In this document: positions 1-11,200 of the stretch, piece after piece
How positions within the stretch are numbered: position 1 is the first letter of the stretch
Layout of the letters: every line of letters starts with the position of its first letter
Assembly (NCBI GenBank): GCA_027575805.1
Contig: JANBPU010000034.1
Span: 52,094 to 116,093, forward strand
Reading direction: 5' to 3'
Origin: Mycoemilia scoparia
Taxonomy: Eukaryota > Kickxellomycota > Kickxellomycetes > Kickxellales > Kickxellaceae
Length of the DNA: 64,000 nucleotides
Notes under the pieces: model-generated
Databases searched by the model: none
What the model was told of the DNA's origin: nothing
The model's input: the letters and a program-made list of their open reading frames with translations, nothing else
Position numbers and translations under genes: made by a program

Positions 1-2988
1 ACTGCGTTCGACTGGATCATTTTGGGCACATTGTCTCTGCATGCCATTGTCTATTTTGCATTTCCATCTCATATAAAAAAGCCACTTTTGCTTGCTGGCT
101 TCATTTTCTGGAGACTCGCGTACAATGCTGGTCTTGGGCTGCTGCTCATGTGGCAGAGTAAGCGAAAGGGTGTGGTGAATTACTTGAAAGTCAACAAGGT
201 TTTGACTGCCGACTCAAAGTGCAAATCGGCCGGCAATGGAGGTGGCGGGGCATTGTCGAAATGGGTGAGACAGCAGCTTGAGTCCAAGATGGGAATCGAC
301 TACGATTATGATGCTGTTCCCATCGAATTCAATTCTTGGCTTCTTTATCGCCAGCTGGTTGATCTGGTGCTGCTAAACGATTTCTTTGCCTACTTTTTCT
401 TTGGTCTCTGCTATATCGGATCATCGCCCGATGTTTGGTGGAAGGTGTTCATTCGCCAGGCTGCTGGCTGGATGCTCCTGGCCTTCAATGTCTGGGTCAA
501 GGTAGACGCACACCGCGTGGTTAAGGATTATGCCTGGTACTGGGGAGACTTCTTTTTCCTTGTCGACCAGTCTTTGACATTTGATGGTGTATTCGAGATG
601 GCCCCTCACCCCATGTACTCGATTGGCTATGCTGGCTACTATGGCGGCTCATTGATCACTGGCTCATACACTCTATTTTATGTCAGCCTGGCCGCCCACA
701 TATCCCAATTCTTGTTCCTGTCCTTAGTCGAAAATCCCCACATAGAAAAGACATACGAACGCCCACCAACTGCCCTCAAGCTATGGCGCCAGAAAAAGGA
801 GATGTCTAAGGCCCAGAAATCCGAGACTGGCGCTCAAAAACAAAGGCCAGATATTGCCGAGCCAACAGAAGCCAACGACAACCTCTCGTTTTCATCAGAT
901 GGCACGAGCAGCGTTGCATCAGAAATGGCCAACGATTCAGCCATATCTGCATGGACCCCTTACTTCCGTAATGAGCTAATCATATTCAAAAACATAGACC
1001 TGTTCCGTGCTTCAGATCTGATGTTGGTCTTGCTGGTTCTTTACGGCGTTGCTTTGCCCATTGCTGGATGTATAACATTCCCCTCCAGTTCCTTGGTTAC
1101 CCAAGGATGGATATTCTGGTTTGCTATTGGCCAGTGCCTATTTTGGATCCTATTCCGCACTCTAGGATTAGGGTACGTCCTTAAGCGCCAGAGCGATTCG
1201 CAGTGGTACCTGCATTGGTTTATCAAGCACGGTGGAACAGCCCACGAAGCATTTTCCAGCTGGAGATCTATCTACAATGCCGCGCTAGTTATGAACTATG
1301 CCTCATTCATCCTGCTTACTGTCGCCGCCTATTTATGGAAGGGCACGCCTTCGGGCTCTAGTGTCCTCGGATCCAGTGGTTTCCTTGCCCCTACTCTGGG
1401 ATTGCTGCTTATTGCATTCCACATATGGAGCTCATTATCAGTGTACGACACTCTCGGTGATTTCGGATGGTTCTATGGCGACTTCTTTGTCCAGAACCTT
1501 CCAACTGATCGCCAGAAATTGGCCTTCACTGGAGTTTACAGATATCTCAATAACCCAGAAAAGGTTATAGGCCAATCAGCTTTCTACGGCCTTGCTCTGC
1601 TGGCCGGCAGCTGGGTTGTTCTTGGGCTGGCTATGACCATGCAGTGCGCCAATTTTTTGTTTTTGACATACGTCGAAACCCCACACATGTACAAGCTCTA
1701 TGGATCTCAACTTAACCGTGACTCCGGCGTTGTTCGCACCATCAAGAATGCGCACTGGGCATCGCCCATCATCAAGGGACTTGGAATCGATCTGGTAAAT
1801 GATGATGTTCATGCTCAGCCTCTGGAAGCTGTGGACAACGAGCCAGTGAAGGACATCTTGAAAATGATGGCCGAAAAGACGAACTCTGTCAGATCTATCC
1901 TCAATGACACGAAGAACATGCTTACCAGTGCTACCACTAAGCTAGCCGAGCAAACTCTTCCAGCTGATCTGTCAAAGGTCAAGCACCTCAGCCATTATAG
2001 GATACAGCTTCAGGATAGTGCTCCGACTGGCGGGGTTGCTGCCAACATTATTAAGCCTGCATCGGGATCTTCCTTGTCGGAGTCCACCGTCAAGGATCTG
2101 GCTAGCCACCCTCGCTACGTTCTTGGAGAGCCTATCCGCATGTCTTGGTGCGTCCCCACAACCCACTCACGTAAAGACTGGGTTGGCTTGTATCCTGTGA
2201 CTTCCAACCCATCCAGCCAGGTTACTATTGTTAGCTCCCAGAACAGATACGTGTATATCAGACCCGACGAAGAGCTTCTGTTTGGAATGGTTCCTGGCGA
2301 CAGTGTATTCGCCAGCATCACACATGGATTGACGTCTGTTCCTGAAAATGGGCCGGATGACAGGCTGAATGGTAACAGGGTAACCCCATCGTCGCCACCC
2401 GCATCAGATAGCGACCAGTCTGACTCCGAGGAAAAGATTGTTGGAGTATACTATGGCGAGACTACCTTTAGCAGCAACTCATTGCCATGGAGTACTGGCA
2501 TTTACGAGATGAGGCTGCATCAAGGAAACACTCACGTTGTTCTAGCAAAGTCGCCGCCTTTTGAAATCGTTGCTCCTAAGCTCTGGCCAGACTCACCTTC
2601 TTTGGAAACAGTGGCCACGAACCTGCTGCCTTTGGTTAACAGGTGTCTGGCAGTGACGCTCACAGATGCTTCAAGCCACATTGGAACGCCTGTTCCTGGG
2701 CAGGTAGGATCATCAACACCACCATTGGTGAGTGAGATAAGCAATATGCGAGTCGAGATTGTTGAGCCACTTCACAGCGTAAATGACCTTCTGGCAACAG
2801 ATGGCGAGCTAGATGAGCGACAGGCAGAGCGGTTAGCTTATGCCATAAGGGCCAGCTTTGGAATCGAGTTCGACCCAGCTGTTCTAGTTCATGCGGCAAA
2901 GAGCTCGGTGACTGTCCTGCGGGTTGCTGAAAGGATATTCGAGGCCAGAAGAACCCTTGAGGCGTTGTCAAGCACCAACATGAACTGA
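1..2988 (+). CDS. CHO2: Phosphatidylethanolamine N-methyltransferase (CHO2-type), 5' partial
   Basis: Catalyses the first S-adenosylmethionine-dependent methylation of phosphatidylethanolamine on the way to phosphatidylcholine, in the ER membrane. The frame is open to base 1, so the N-terminus lies outside the window; 995 residues are visible. There are two copies of the family's methyltransferase core: a first with GVFEMAPHPMYSIGYAGYYG near residue 198 and ENPHIEKTYE, and a second with GVYRYLNNPEKVIGQSAFYG near 511 and ETPHMYKLYG. Both are surrounded by hydrophobic membrane segments. This duplicated core is diagnostic of CHO2 rather than the single-core OPI3. The C-terminal third carries a soluble Ig-like/SKICH-like region (WVGLYPV), also usual in fungal Cho2. 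The total exceeds the yeast protein (about 870 aa) because of acidic and Ser-rich linkers. An AATAAA lies 12 nt after the stop. Convergent with VPS74. Confidence 0.93.
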   Translation, partial: TAFDWIILGTLSLHAIVYFAFPSHIKKPLLLAGFIFWRLAYNAGLGLLLMWQSKRKGVVNYLKVNKVLTADSKCKSAGNGGGGALSKWVRQQLESKMGIDYDYDAVPIEFNSWLLYRQLVDLVLLNDFFAYFFFGLCYIGSSPDVWWKVFIRQAAGWMLLAFNVWVKVDAHRVVKDYAWYWGDFFFLVDQSLTFDGVFEMAPHPMYSIGYAGYYGGSLITGSYTLFYVSLAAHISQFLFLSLVENPHIEKTYERPPTALKLWRQKKEMSKAQKSETGAQKQRPDIAEPTEANDNLSFSSDGTSSVASEMANDSAISAWTPYFRNELIIFKNIDLFRASDLMLVLLVLYGVALPIAGCITFPSSSLVTQGWIFWFAIGQCLFWILFRTLGLGYVLKRQSDSQWYLHWFIKHGGTAHEAFSSWRSIYNAALVMNYASFILLTVAAYLWKGTPSGSSVLGSSGFLAPTLGLLLIAFHIWSSLSVYDTLGDFGWFYGDFFVQNLPTDRQKLAFTGVYRYLNNPEKVIGQSAFYGLALLAGSWVVLGLAMTMQCANFLFLTYVETPHMYKLYGSQLNRDSGVVRTIKNAHWASPIIKGLGIDLVNDDVHAQPLEAVDNEPVKDILKMMAEKTNSVRSILNDTKNMLTSATTKLAEQTLPADLSKVKHLSHYRIQLQDSAPTGGVAANIIKPASGSSLSESTVKDLASHPRYVLGEPIRMSWCVPTTHSRKDWVGLYPVTSNPSSQVTIVSSQNRYVYIRPDEELLFGMVPGDSVFASITHGLTSVPENGPDDRLNGNRVTPSSPPASDSDQSDSEEKIVGVYYGETTFSSNSLPWSTGIYEMRLHQGNTHVVLAKSPPFEIVAPKLWPDSPSLETVATNLLPLVNRCLAVTLTDASSHIGTPVPGQVGSSTPPLVSEISNMRVEIVEPLHSVNDLLATDGELDERQAERLAYAIRASFGIEFDPAVLVHAAKSSVTVLRVAERIFEARRTLEALSSTNMN

Positions 2989-3382
2989 CGAGAATGGTCA
3001 ATAAACATATCATCGCCATACATCAGCAATCAATCAGCACGCACAAATATAGTAGTAGATGCCGTGTCTATCTATGATATATGTGTTTGTGTGCCTTTGA
3101 AACCAACACTTTTTCATAAAATTAAACAAGGATTATATAATTTTTAGCAGTTTATAAGTATCAACGGAATATAAATCTGTACGTTTTTGTTTGCAAATCA
3201 GCTTGTTGATATTAAAAGTGTAATTCAGAAGAGATATTTGATAGAAAAAACATACCAAAAAGAGTCATTAAAAGGAGATTGAAAGTTGAGCGATAAATAT
3301 ATGATAGACAAGTGGGTTTAAAAGTACGGAAATGAGGGGTATATAAGGGTGGGAGACAGAAGCTGATTTTGTCGCAGCCAGG
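2989..3382. other. Convergent intergenic region
   Basis: Shared 3' flank of CHO2 (+) and VPS74 (-). AT-rich with AATAAA at 3000-3005 for the plus-strand gene. No ORF, RNA gene or repeat recognised. Confidence 0.6.
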
Positions 3383-4408
3383 TTAGATGATTCTGTCCAT
3401 TTTACGCAAAACAGTTAGAACACAGGCAATGACTTCACCAACCGCTAGATCAACATCGCCAGCCGGAGACAAGCCCGCGGTCTTCTTGAATGGCCACTGG
3501 CTGAAGGAATTGAGAAGTGTTTCGGCTTTGCCAACATAAAAGTCACGCTCATCTAACGAGAGATGTACAAGGGGATTCTCAATAACATTGCCAGAGAATG
3601 CAGCGCAAGCCATACAAATTCTGCGCATGCGCCAGTATCTCGTCTCTTCTTCCTTGTACCACCGAGTAGAAAGTGGCATAACCGACTCAATACCAAGTGT
3701 TTGTTTCAATCTATCAATAACCTCGGATTTGCATCGACGATCCTGGACAGGGTGCGTTGCCATATCAAACAACAGAAAGTTGCGCTTCTCGGTTCTCAAA
3801 ACCCCCTTCTCGACCAGTGCCTTTGCCAATCTTTCACGGACCTGCTTCAGCTGATATCCTGCCTTTGAGATGTTCCACGTCTCGCCACTAAGCAAATCTA
3901 TCCAAGACATTACGCTTCGATGTTCTTGTTTCATGAGTCTCAGGGCTTCATCCAAAAGCACTTCCCCAGTAGGCTTCGAGGAAACCACGTCAATCTTGCG
4001 ATCCGAAAGGCTGGTCATCCCTGTGTAGGCATCCTTGAGGATTCTGATTCTTTTTCGTAATGCCAGCTCCATCAGTATACAGGCTCGCAAAACGTATGAC
4101 AAGCTGTCGTTCCAAAACGATAGGTATCCTTCATTATCCTTTAGTCCTAGCAACAGGACTTCATCCATTAGTGTTAGAATAGGCTCTCGCTCTCTTTTGG
4201 CTGCTCCATTGTTGCTGCTATTTCCTTCTCCAGTTTTCGAGGAGTCTGCAGTATTGCCATTTCTGTTGTCTGGATTTGGAGAATTGCTGCTGCCATTCCG
4301 GCCACCGGCTGAATTTGGCGAATTGTAGCGGTGGTCATCCTCCTCATCGCTTAAGTGGGGCGTAGTGCTGTTGGCAACTCTTCGGCGAGATATTCCTGAT
4401 TGCATCAT
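3383..4408 (-). CDS. VPS74: GOLPH3/Vps74 PI4P-binding Golgi protein
   Basis: Peripheral trans-Golgi protein that binds PI4P and the cytosolic tails of Golgi glycosyltransferases, keeping them in the Golgi through COPI. 341 aa, single exon, begins with two consecutive ATGs. After a low-complexity N-terminus (SRRRVAN, then an Asn/Ser/Gly-rich stretch to about residue 70) comes the GPP34 fold. It starts with REPILTLMDEVLLLGLKDNE and GYLSFWNDSLSYVLRACILM, which includes the family's conserved Trp. The C-terminal half (DRLKQTLG, TRWYKEEETRYWRMRRICMA) matches the family to the end. Length is typical of fungal Vps74. Family substrates include Kre2/Mnt1-type mannosyltransferases, and one such gene lies at about 40 kb in this window. 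Single-gene assignment is secure. Confidence 0.95.
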   Translation of the reverse strand: MMQSGISRRRVANSTTPHLSDEEDDHRYNSPNSAGGRNGSSNSPNPDNRNGNTADSSKTGEGNSSNNGAAKREREPILTLMDEVLLLGLKDNEGYLSFWNDSLSYVLRACILMELALRKRIRILKDAYTGMTSLSDRKIDVVSSKPTGEVLLDEALRLMKQEHRSVMSWIDLLSGETWNISKAGYQLKQVRERLAKALVEKGVLRTEKRNFLLFDMATHPVQDRRCKSEVIDRLKQTLGIESVMPLSTRWYKEEETRYWRMRRICMACAAFSGNVIENPLVHLSLDERDFYVGKAETLLNSFSQWPFKKTAGLSPAGDVDLAVGEVIACVLTVLRKMDRII

Positions 4409-5551
4409 TATAACGAGCGCCGGCTATGTATATGAATGTGTGCAAATGGGAGTGCGTGCTTTTTGGTACAGGCCAAGCAATTGTATATAAGGGCGGAGGA
4501 GTGTGTTGGTTCAGGAATAGCACTTTGGGCTTTTTTAGAGGGGAAATTAAGCAGCCAATCTGGAATATGCAAGAAAATATGTGGATAAATATGTATAACA
4601 AGAATGGGCGAGAAAGAGAGGCGATGATGGTTCAACAGACCTGTGGTGAAGGTATGTATGTATGGGGAGCGATCAAGTGGGCACAAATACAGCTGCTAAT
4701 AGTTTCTTTCTGTTCAAATAGAAAGGCCAGTATTAGTGGTTCAGGTCTTCAAAACAAGCTCAGCATGTTAAACGTTTTCTGGTAGGTTTGAGCCACTAGT
4801 GTGGAGGGTGCCATAGTTTTATATTTGCGCTGCCTCCCTTTACTTGGTGCAGTTGCATGCCTCTTTTATTACTATCGTAGTGGCAATAGTTTTATCGCCA
4901 CCATTCTTGCTACCGTCACTATTATGCCCATTTTTAATCAATTGTTTTATGAGAGATCTTCTGTATTGACTCTGGGCAACCATATGCCAGAATCTCCTTT
5001 AAAGGTGTGCCAGAAGTATGTCCTGTATAATAGCCAATAATCTGCCAGATTACAGCTAAAGTGTGTGTGCTATTTGCTGATAATCAATGTGACATCTAAT
5101 CAGGAGAACATGGCAATTTGGAGCCTGCCCTGTTTCCTCGCTGCGTTGGCACACCATAGAAAATGGCCATTAGCGCCAAAAAATGCGTCGTGTCGCCGTT
5201 GGTGGTCGTTACGTGTATGTGTGTGGGAGATCAAAAGCGCGTTTGACACCCTCTTTTTCCTTTTCTGAGCCTCTCTTGCATCAACTAAGTAGGCTCTTTT
5301 AGGAAGCTTTTCAAGTCTTTTCAAGTTGGCCTAGTTTACCAATTTTCTATTTTGATGCATCTATAAGTTCTCTTTTTTAACATACCTTCATACATTATAG
5401 GCCCTTTCTTATTACTGATTTCTTTCTCCCTTTGTCTCGTTTTTTAGCCCTCTTCTTGAATTAGTATTGCTTTATTAGCTATAGGTGGCTATTTTCTGCT
5501 TTCTCTCCTCGTTTTATAGCTCCACCTGCTGTACCAGCAACCACATATACA
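4409..5551. other. Divergent intergenic region with a short inverted-repeat element
   Basis: Presumed promoters of VPS74 (-) and the Sld3-like gene (+). It contains the family-4 element at 4985-5115. Small ORFs here have no family resemblance and overlap on both strands, so none is called. Confidence 0.5.
4985..5115 (+). mobile_element. Short inverted-repeat element, family 4, copy A
   Basis: Starts TGCCAGAATCTCC directly after a TA and ends GGAGAACATGGCA, an imperfect inverted repeat of the start. The interior shares a long stretch around AATAATCTGCCAGATTACAG with the copy at 54063-54215. About 131 bp with no coding capacity. The right flank reads AT instead of TA, so the target duplication is not intact. 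Best read as a decayed MITE-like element. Confidence 0.55.
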
Positions 5552-7507
5552 ATGACTCAAGAAGAAGGTGCCGCTGTATTAAGTGAAATCAAGCCACTAA
5601 TTTCACAGCAGGGTCACTACTCATTGGAAAGCCCTTCACAAAACTCAGACAACAAATGCAACTCACCAAATTCTCCAGAGTATTCTGAAGAAGCCAAGCC
5701 AAATGGCGCATTGAGTGGGTTTATGCTCTGGTACAGAGACATATATATCCCATTTTTAACCAAGACTACTGATGGACTGGCAATAGAAGGCATTGTTTCA
5801 AAGGCAGATAATATTATACGAAAGGGCAATATGCGTGAAGAGCTTCGGACACTCAAGGACCATGTCCTTATTTCAGGACTTGATCTGGATCAATTCTATG
5901 CAGACCTAGAACAAAGCCGTTCCAATAGCACCAACAATACTAGCGAGACTCCGGAGTCAGAGACAAAAGATGTGAAGAAAGAAGCACCATCTGCTGATGA
6001 CAGTGAATGGTTCAAAAAGACTAGAAGTAATGTTTTGTATAAATATCTGGATCAGTTCAAGAAGTATTCAAACTCTGAATCGGCCGAGACATCAGCCGCG
6101 ATAAACAAGAGCCCAGAAATTGCCATACCAAGCGCACGCATGCGTGAATGTCAGCTGCAAATAGCATTATACCTGCTTCTCTTGGAATATCGCCAAAAAT
6201 TTGCCATAAAGTACAGGGTCAAAGACAAGAGTAGGGCAAAGCTCTTGGAACTACTAGATGACCATGTGGATCAGCTATGTCTGTGGGCGACTCTAGGAGG
6301 ACCGATAGATGTTGTGGATTTTGGCGATGCAAATGATGCAGCCGAAGCATTCATATGTTCACCTGTGGTAGAAAGATTTAGGACATCATTGGGCTCAATT
6401 GTCGAGCAACTTCGATTCCGCTGTGGATGCATGTCACCAAAACGAAAAAGAAGCAAGTCCAGGGAAAGAGGCAGTTCCACCAAGTCTAAACGGAAAGGTT
6501 CTCCCAGGCGCCTAATGCTAGAGAAATCACAGTCTCTATCCGAAGTAATTGTATCCCAGAAATCTCCACCAAACAGTAAAAGTACTCCTTTATCACCAAA
6601 ATCCCGCAAGTTGGCTCGCCATGCTAGTAATCAAGAGACCTCAAAGCCCCTGTCTGGTACCGGACGCATGCCTAGATTGTCTTCGGCCTTGCTTAGTAAG
6701 ATTCGAATGGAGTGCACCATACCACATAAGCGAACGAATTCATCAAAAACCTCTTCAACATCATCATCTCCAACATTGTCAAGGCGGTCAACGCCAATTA
6801 GCAGGAGCACTAGTGCTCAGTCTACAAACACTGAAATATTGTTCCCATCTTCAAAAAAACTATGTACCAAATCTACCAGTATTGGAAGCAAAAGCAATAG
6901 CAATTCCTTTGGCCCCAGCACCTCCAGATCCCTGATCATGCAACCTCACAATCCCCGAAGATCAACAATAAGCGACATCAATAGACCTTTTACTTTGCCC
7001 CAAACACCTCCAACAGGACCATCAGTGCCATTTAAGCGACCTCCTGTAGGGTTGCTTTTTTCTCAATCACCTGCATCAAACCATAGCACTACATCACTTT
7101 ATTCTGGCCAAGCAACCGCAGAAAGTCCCACATCATACAAAAGGCAGCCCTTATCCAGAGTCAATCATCCAGGCGAAAACTTTGCAAACAAAAGCTCTAT
7201 GGATAAATCTTTAGACCCCGCCCTTGCATCTTCAAACACAGAACAAAGATCCAGCTCACCACTATCAAAAGCAATGACAATGAAACTCGCATCATCTTCA
7301 ACTAACGAAAACATTAGCCCAAGTAATCAAAGACTCCCAACCCAAAAACGAAAAAGATTGAGAGACATTTTAGAAAACAATAATAACCAGCCTATTGATC
7401 CTACTACCTTGGACATAAACAAAACCATTTCGAATTCTCTAAGACAAATCAAGTCTATTCCTAACTCTCTTAGAAGACCTGGTGCAAATAGAAGACTAAA
7501 TTTTTAG
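5552..7507 (+). CDS. Ser/Pro-rich protein with Sld3/Treslin-like central region (tentative)
   Basis: 651 aa in one exon from a clear ATG. The N-terminal third is moderately structured (LSGFMLWYRDIYIPFL near residue 54). Residues about 190-290 hold a helical block (MRECQLQIALYLLLLEYRQK, then LLDDHVDQLCLWATLG). This resembles my recollection of fungal Sld3, where an R-E-x-Q-L-Q-x-x-L helix is followed by a D-x-L-C-x-W motif. From about 290 the protein is basic and disordered, with many SP/TP and RRxS sites, as expected of a CDK-regulated replication-initiation factor. Its length is close to yeast Sld3 (668 aa). If correct, it would load Cdc45 at origins. The match is recalled rather than searched, and another disordered nuclear phosphoprotein is possible. 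The protein-coding call itself is firm. Confidence 0.8.
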   Translation: MTQEEGAAVLSEIKPLISQQGHYSLESPSQNSDNKCNSPNSPEYSEEAKPNGALSGFMLWYRDIYIPFLTKTTDGLAIEGIVSKADNIIRKGNMREELRTLKDHVLISGLDLDQFYADLEQSRSNSTNNTSETPESETKDVKKEAPSADDSEWFKKTRSNVLYKYLDQFKKYSNSESAETSAAINKSPEIAIPSARMRECQLQIALYLLLLEYRQKFAIKYRVKDKSRAKLLELLDDHVDQLCLWATLGGPIDVVDFGDANDAAEAFICSPVVERFRTSLGSIVEQLRFRCGCMSPKRKRSKSRERGSSTKSKRKGSPRRLMLEKSQSLSEVIVSQKSPPNSKSTPLSPKSRKLARHASNQETSKPLSGTGRMPRLSSALLSKIRMECTIPHKRTNSSKTSSTSSSPTLSRRSTPISRSTSAQSTNTEILFPSSKKLCTKSTSIGSKSNSNSFGPSTSRSLIMQPHNPRRSTISDINRPFTLPQTPPTGPSVPFKRPPVGLLFSQSPASNHSTTSLYSGQATAESPTSYKRQPLSRVNHPGENFANKSSMDKSLDPALASSNTEQRSSSPLSKAMTMKLASSSTNENISPSNQRLPTQKRKRLRDILENNNNQPIDPTTLDINKTISNSLRQIKSIPNSLRRPGANRRLNF

Positions 7508-7649
7508 TAAGAATATGACAGCTTACCAATAAAAATTAATGTGTATTGTATTTTTTTCCACTTTATTGATCGGTTTAAAATAGAAATTCAACCATGCAAA
7601 AGTACAGAAAAAAATAAAAGTAAGTGCTTTCTTATTGACAAATTTAATC

Positions 7650-7656
7650 AAAAAAA
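7650..7656 (-). terminator. RNA polymerase III terminator of tRNA-Gln
   Basis: Seven consecutive T on the minus strand begin 3 nt after the tRNA 3' end, a canonical Pol III stop. Confidence 0.85.
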
Positions 7657-7659
7657 CCA

Positions 7660-7730
7660 GGTTCCACCGGGAATCGAACCCGGGCTGCCAGATTCAAAGT
7701 CTGGAGTCATAACCATTAGACCATGGAACC
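7660..7730 (-). tRNA. tRNA-Gln (anticodon UUG)
   Basis: Read on the minus strand, the 71 bases fold into a full cloverleaf. The 7-bp acceptor is GGTTCCA/TGGAACC. The D arm is GTC/GAC. The anticodon stem CCAGA/TCTGG closes the loop CTTTGAA (anticodon TTG). The T arm is CCGGG-TTCGATT-CCCGG. The A box TGGTCTAATGG and B box GGTTCGATTCC match the Pol III consensus. No intron, and CCA is not encoded. A run of seven T on the transcribed strand follows (plus-strand A run, 7650-7656). Confidence 0.97.
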
Positions 7731-8230
7731 GAATCTATTATAAACTAATGAGCAAAAAAAATTAGAAATTATAGTATATATTAATGAGGCTTTTTTCCAT
7801 TAACTGTAATTAACAATTCTTTCCATTTATTCAGATATTCTCTAACATATTCCATATATTTTGACTCAATCCCTGCTGTGAATGCTTATAGTAAACAAGC
7901 TATTCATTTGAAATCTTTTAGTAATTCTTCTACCAGTTTGCTATGACTTGGTGCATTTATAATGAACAAATGTTACTTACCTAAATTTCTTTCCTCACCA
8001 TAGCCCAACTCCTATCAATCTTCTGTCCCTCTAGGCACCACAACAAGACTTCTTTGAATCCTATATATCCCTTTGTTATTTGAAAATAATAATTGAGTGA
8101 TATAATGACATAAATGCAATTGAATACAACCTATAACTCTACACATGTTTACATTTTTCATTAACTTTATTTCGATCAACAAATACATAAATAAAGACCA
8201 ACCATAAATAAACAAAAATAACAAGATATA

Positions 8231-11200
8231 TTAATTGGATTTCGGTGGCATATCATTTACTATATACCATGCCGACTTAACAACTTTGTTCACTACTTCA
8301 GGGTCGGGCATCTCGTTTTCGAATCCTTTTACTGATGCCTGGTGGGTTGCAACTTGTATCCATTCATCCACAAGTCTTTGAATTGATCGCAGAGCGGGCT
8401 CATTTATTGCTATATTTGAATGGCTGTTGTGTGCGGATCCCGAATGACCAATTTGTAAATAAGGGTGCCTTGAGGACGTGTTTATTATTTGCCTTTTACC
8501 TTTTACAGTAGGGGTCTCCAAAGCTGATTGTTGTGGTGTTGTAAAAGATGGTATAATGCCAGCATATCTACTCATCCATAACTTGGCAAATACAGCGTCT
8601 ACTATTATTTGTCTTGATTGCCTTATACTATCACGTATGTCTGAATCGCCAATCTTGTTTAATGTCTTGGTCGCAATCCTAATTGTTGTCTTGAGTATTA
8701 TTAGTGAGATATGCGTCATTATATTACCAGCCTTGAGGTCTTCGGCTTTCAGTGGCTGATCATCAATGTGTTCACCAAATAATTCATCAATAGTTGAAAA
8801 GAAATCAGAAAAGAATGCAGTGTTCTTTGATGGATTCTTGTTTGTTGATGGCCCCTTAACCTTTTTTTCGCTCAATCCCAAGTTTGATGGATTTCTGACA
8901 ACCTTTTTATCATCATCATCATCACCACCACCACCACTGTTCTGTACCAGCCTGTGCAGTTTTGCTGGTGTCTGTGGTTCCGACACCTCATCATTGGCAG
9001 AAGCTGTCGATTGGGCAGCTGATGTTCTTGCGGATGAAAATATAGAATCATAAAACAAATCAATAGTATCTGCTTCTATTTGTTTCAAGACCTTGCAGAG
9101 GTCAATCCAATGCTGGCTGACCGATATAGACCCTCTATTATCTTGCGATAGTTCCCCATCAGGGCTCGAAACCCCAGGGCTCTGTGCCGTTGTGACAACA
9201 TTATCTATATATGATACGACAAGCTGGTAGCCAGTTTGCTTGATATAAGCTTGAGCAAGGACCTGAGCTGATGACCGCCAAGATTCTGAGCATGCTTTGG
9301 TATTTAAGCTGAAAGATGCAACAGGGTCATAAATTTGGTGATATTTAGTTGATAATATATCAGAATCAACAGTAATTTCAATCCTTTCATGGTCAATCTC
9401 GGGCTGTTCAAGTATGGGCGAATGCATTGGTAGCGAATTGACCGATGTTGACTTTGGTAGTGTGTTGGACCCTTGTGCAGCCCTTTGTTGTTGTGTGGGG
9501 GTTACAAACACACTTGGCAGACCAGTCTGTAGGGGAGATGAATCCTTCAAACTGTTAGTGCGACTACTATGTTGGCTGTTGTTGTTGGTGTTACTACCAC
9601 GATCTCTGGCTACAGCCAAGGCCTGTTCACAAAACTGGTATATGTTTCTCGTAAGAGACTGATCAAAGTCTATGCAAAGCTGTGACAAGAGAAGCTTGAT
9701 CAAGGGATCACTGTTTTCTGAGTCATCAAAACAGGCTGACAGCGGTGTCTTAATATCTTTTGTATGACTGTCGGTTGTGTCAGGAGAGCCTAGACCGTCA
9801 ATATCAGCCATTTCAAAAAACTCCATGCGGATGTTTTTGCTGAGCCATGCATTTAGGTGCTCCCTTGTGACAAGGACAAGCATAGATAGAAGACGAGAGA
9901 AAATGACCGACAGCGATGCAGTGTTATTCGCTGAAACTGTGTTTTTATCAGACAGTGAATCTTGGTTTTCTGGTTTTGGATTGGGATTGCTATGGACATA
10001 GCTTATGTAGTGCTGAGCAACTGATTCAATAAGTGGGCTAAATGTAGAAAGTACATGCTCAATAAACCACGTTTCCAGACGAGTCAAGAATTCTCTTGGG
10101 GACTGGTCTTCATATGCAACTGTAGAGGCTTTCATAGCCCAAAGCATTGGTGAAGCAGGAAGTGTAGCGTAGATTTGACGCGATGGGGATGATGTTGCAT
10201 ATGAAAATGAACCGGATGCCATCCGTGCGTGTCTTCTGGTTGATTCCTGTGTCGTTGTGCTTTCGTTGAGCGAATCTGTATTATTGACCGTCTTAAATGA
10301 CCGGCTTCTTTGTGGTCTAGCCGATGTTTCTAGGGAAGGACTGGATGCTGAAGATGTGGCTCTTCTATGGTGCTGAGAAGGTAGAAGCGACCTTGTTAGG
10401 GACTGTCTGGGGCTGCTCGATCTATGATGGTACCATATATTAGTGTTATCATCACCGCCACTGGTATTCTGATCTTGGGCCATCATTAGATAAGTTCCAG
10501 ATGAAAATGAATGTGGTCTATTGACACGGCTGCCACGGTATCTAGAGAATGTGGTATTGTCATCTCTTTGTAGTAGCGAATATCGAGCGCTTGGAGGAAA
10601 CGCAATCTTTTGGAAGTACTCAGTGATTTTACCAACTAATGCAGCCATAAGCTGGTCTATGGCAGCTTCTATAAGCGTCGATTGCCATTCCTTAACCATG
10701 TTTTCCACCGTAACACCCAGCCTTCCAACTTCTACTAGTAGGGAATGCCTCCTGGCGGTTAATATCAGCTCGTCCACATAATCTATACCATTGGCGCCAT
10801 TTTGCAAAGGTCTATTTAGGATAAAAAGCATTGGACTTATTGCGAGCTCATAAGTTTCTGCCCACTTTTGTATCGCCACATCAAGCTTGCTTTGGGCTTG
10901 CTCATGTTCACTTTTGCTCATCATTTGCCATGCAGGGACAAAGGGCTGACGGACCTTGTTCCCGGCCGAATCTTTAGTAACATTGGGCGTAGAAAGTATA
11001 TCTACAAAAGACCTTATTCTCTGTTGGAGTTCGCTATTGGCATTTCCATCTTGGCCTTCAATTCCTTTCAGATCATCCGAAATGAGCTCGTTCATGCAAG
11101 TCCGGTTTTCTGGCGGGATAAATTGCAACAAGAAGCCCAAAAGCGTAGCATTCCACATAGGCAAAAATGTGCCATTAAATTTGCTCATCTGGTTAAAGGA

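Larger units (their letters stand above)
7508..8230. other. Intergenic region with tRNA gene
   Basis: Lies between the 3' ends of the Sld3-like gene (+) and VPS51 (-). Apart from tRNA-Gln it is very AT-rich. Small ORFs here show no family signal. Confidence 0.5.

Noticed and set aside
3339..4495. Two GTATATAAGGG TATA-like sequences (about 3338 and 4484)
   Set aside because: Neither lies at a sensible distance upstream of a gene on the matching strand.
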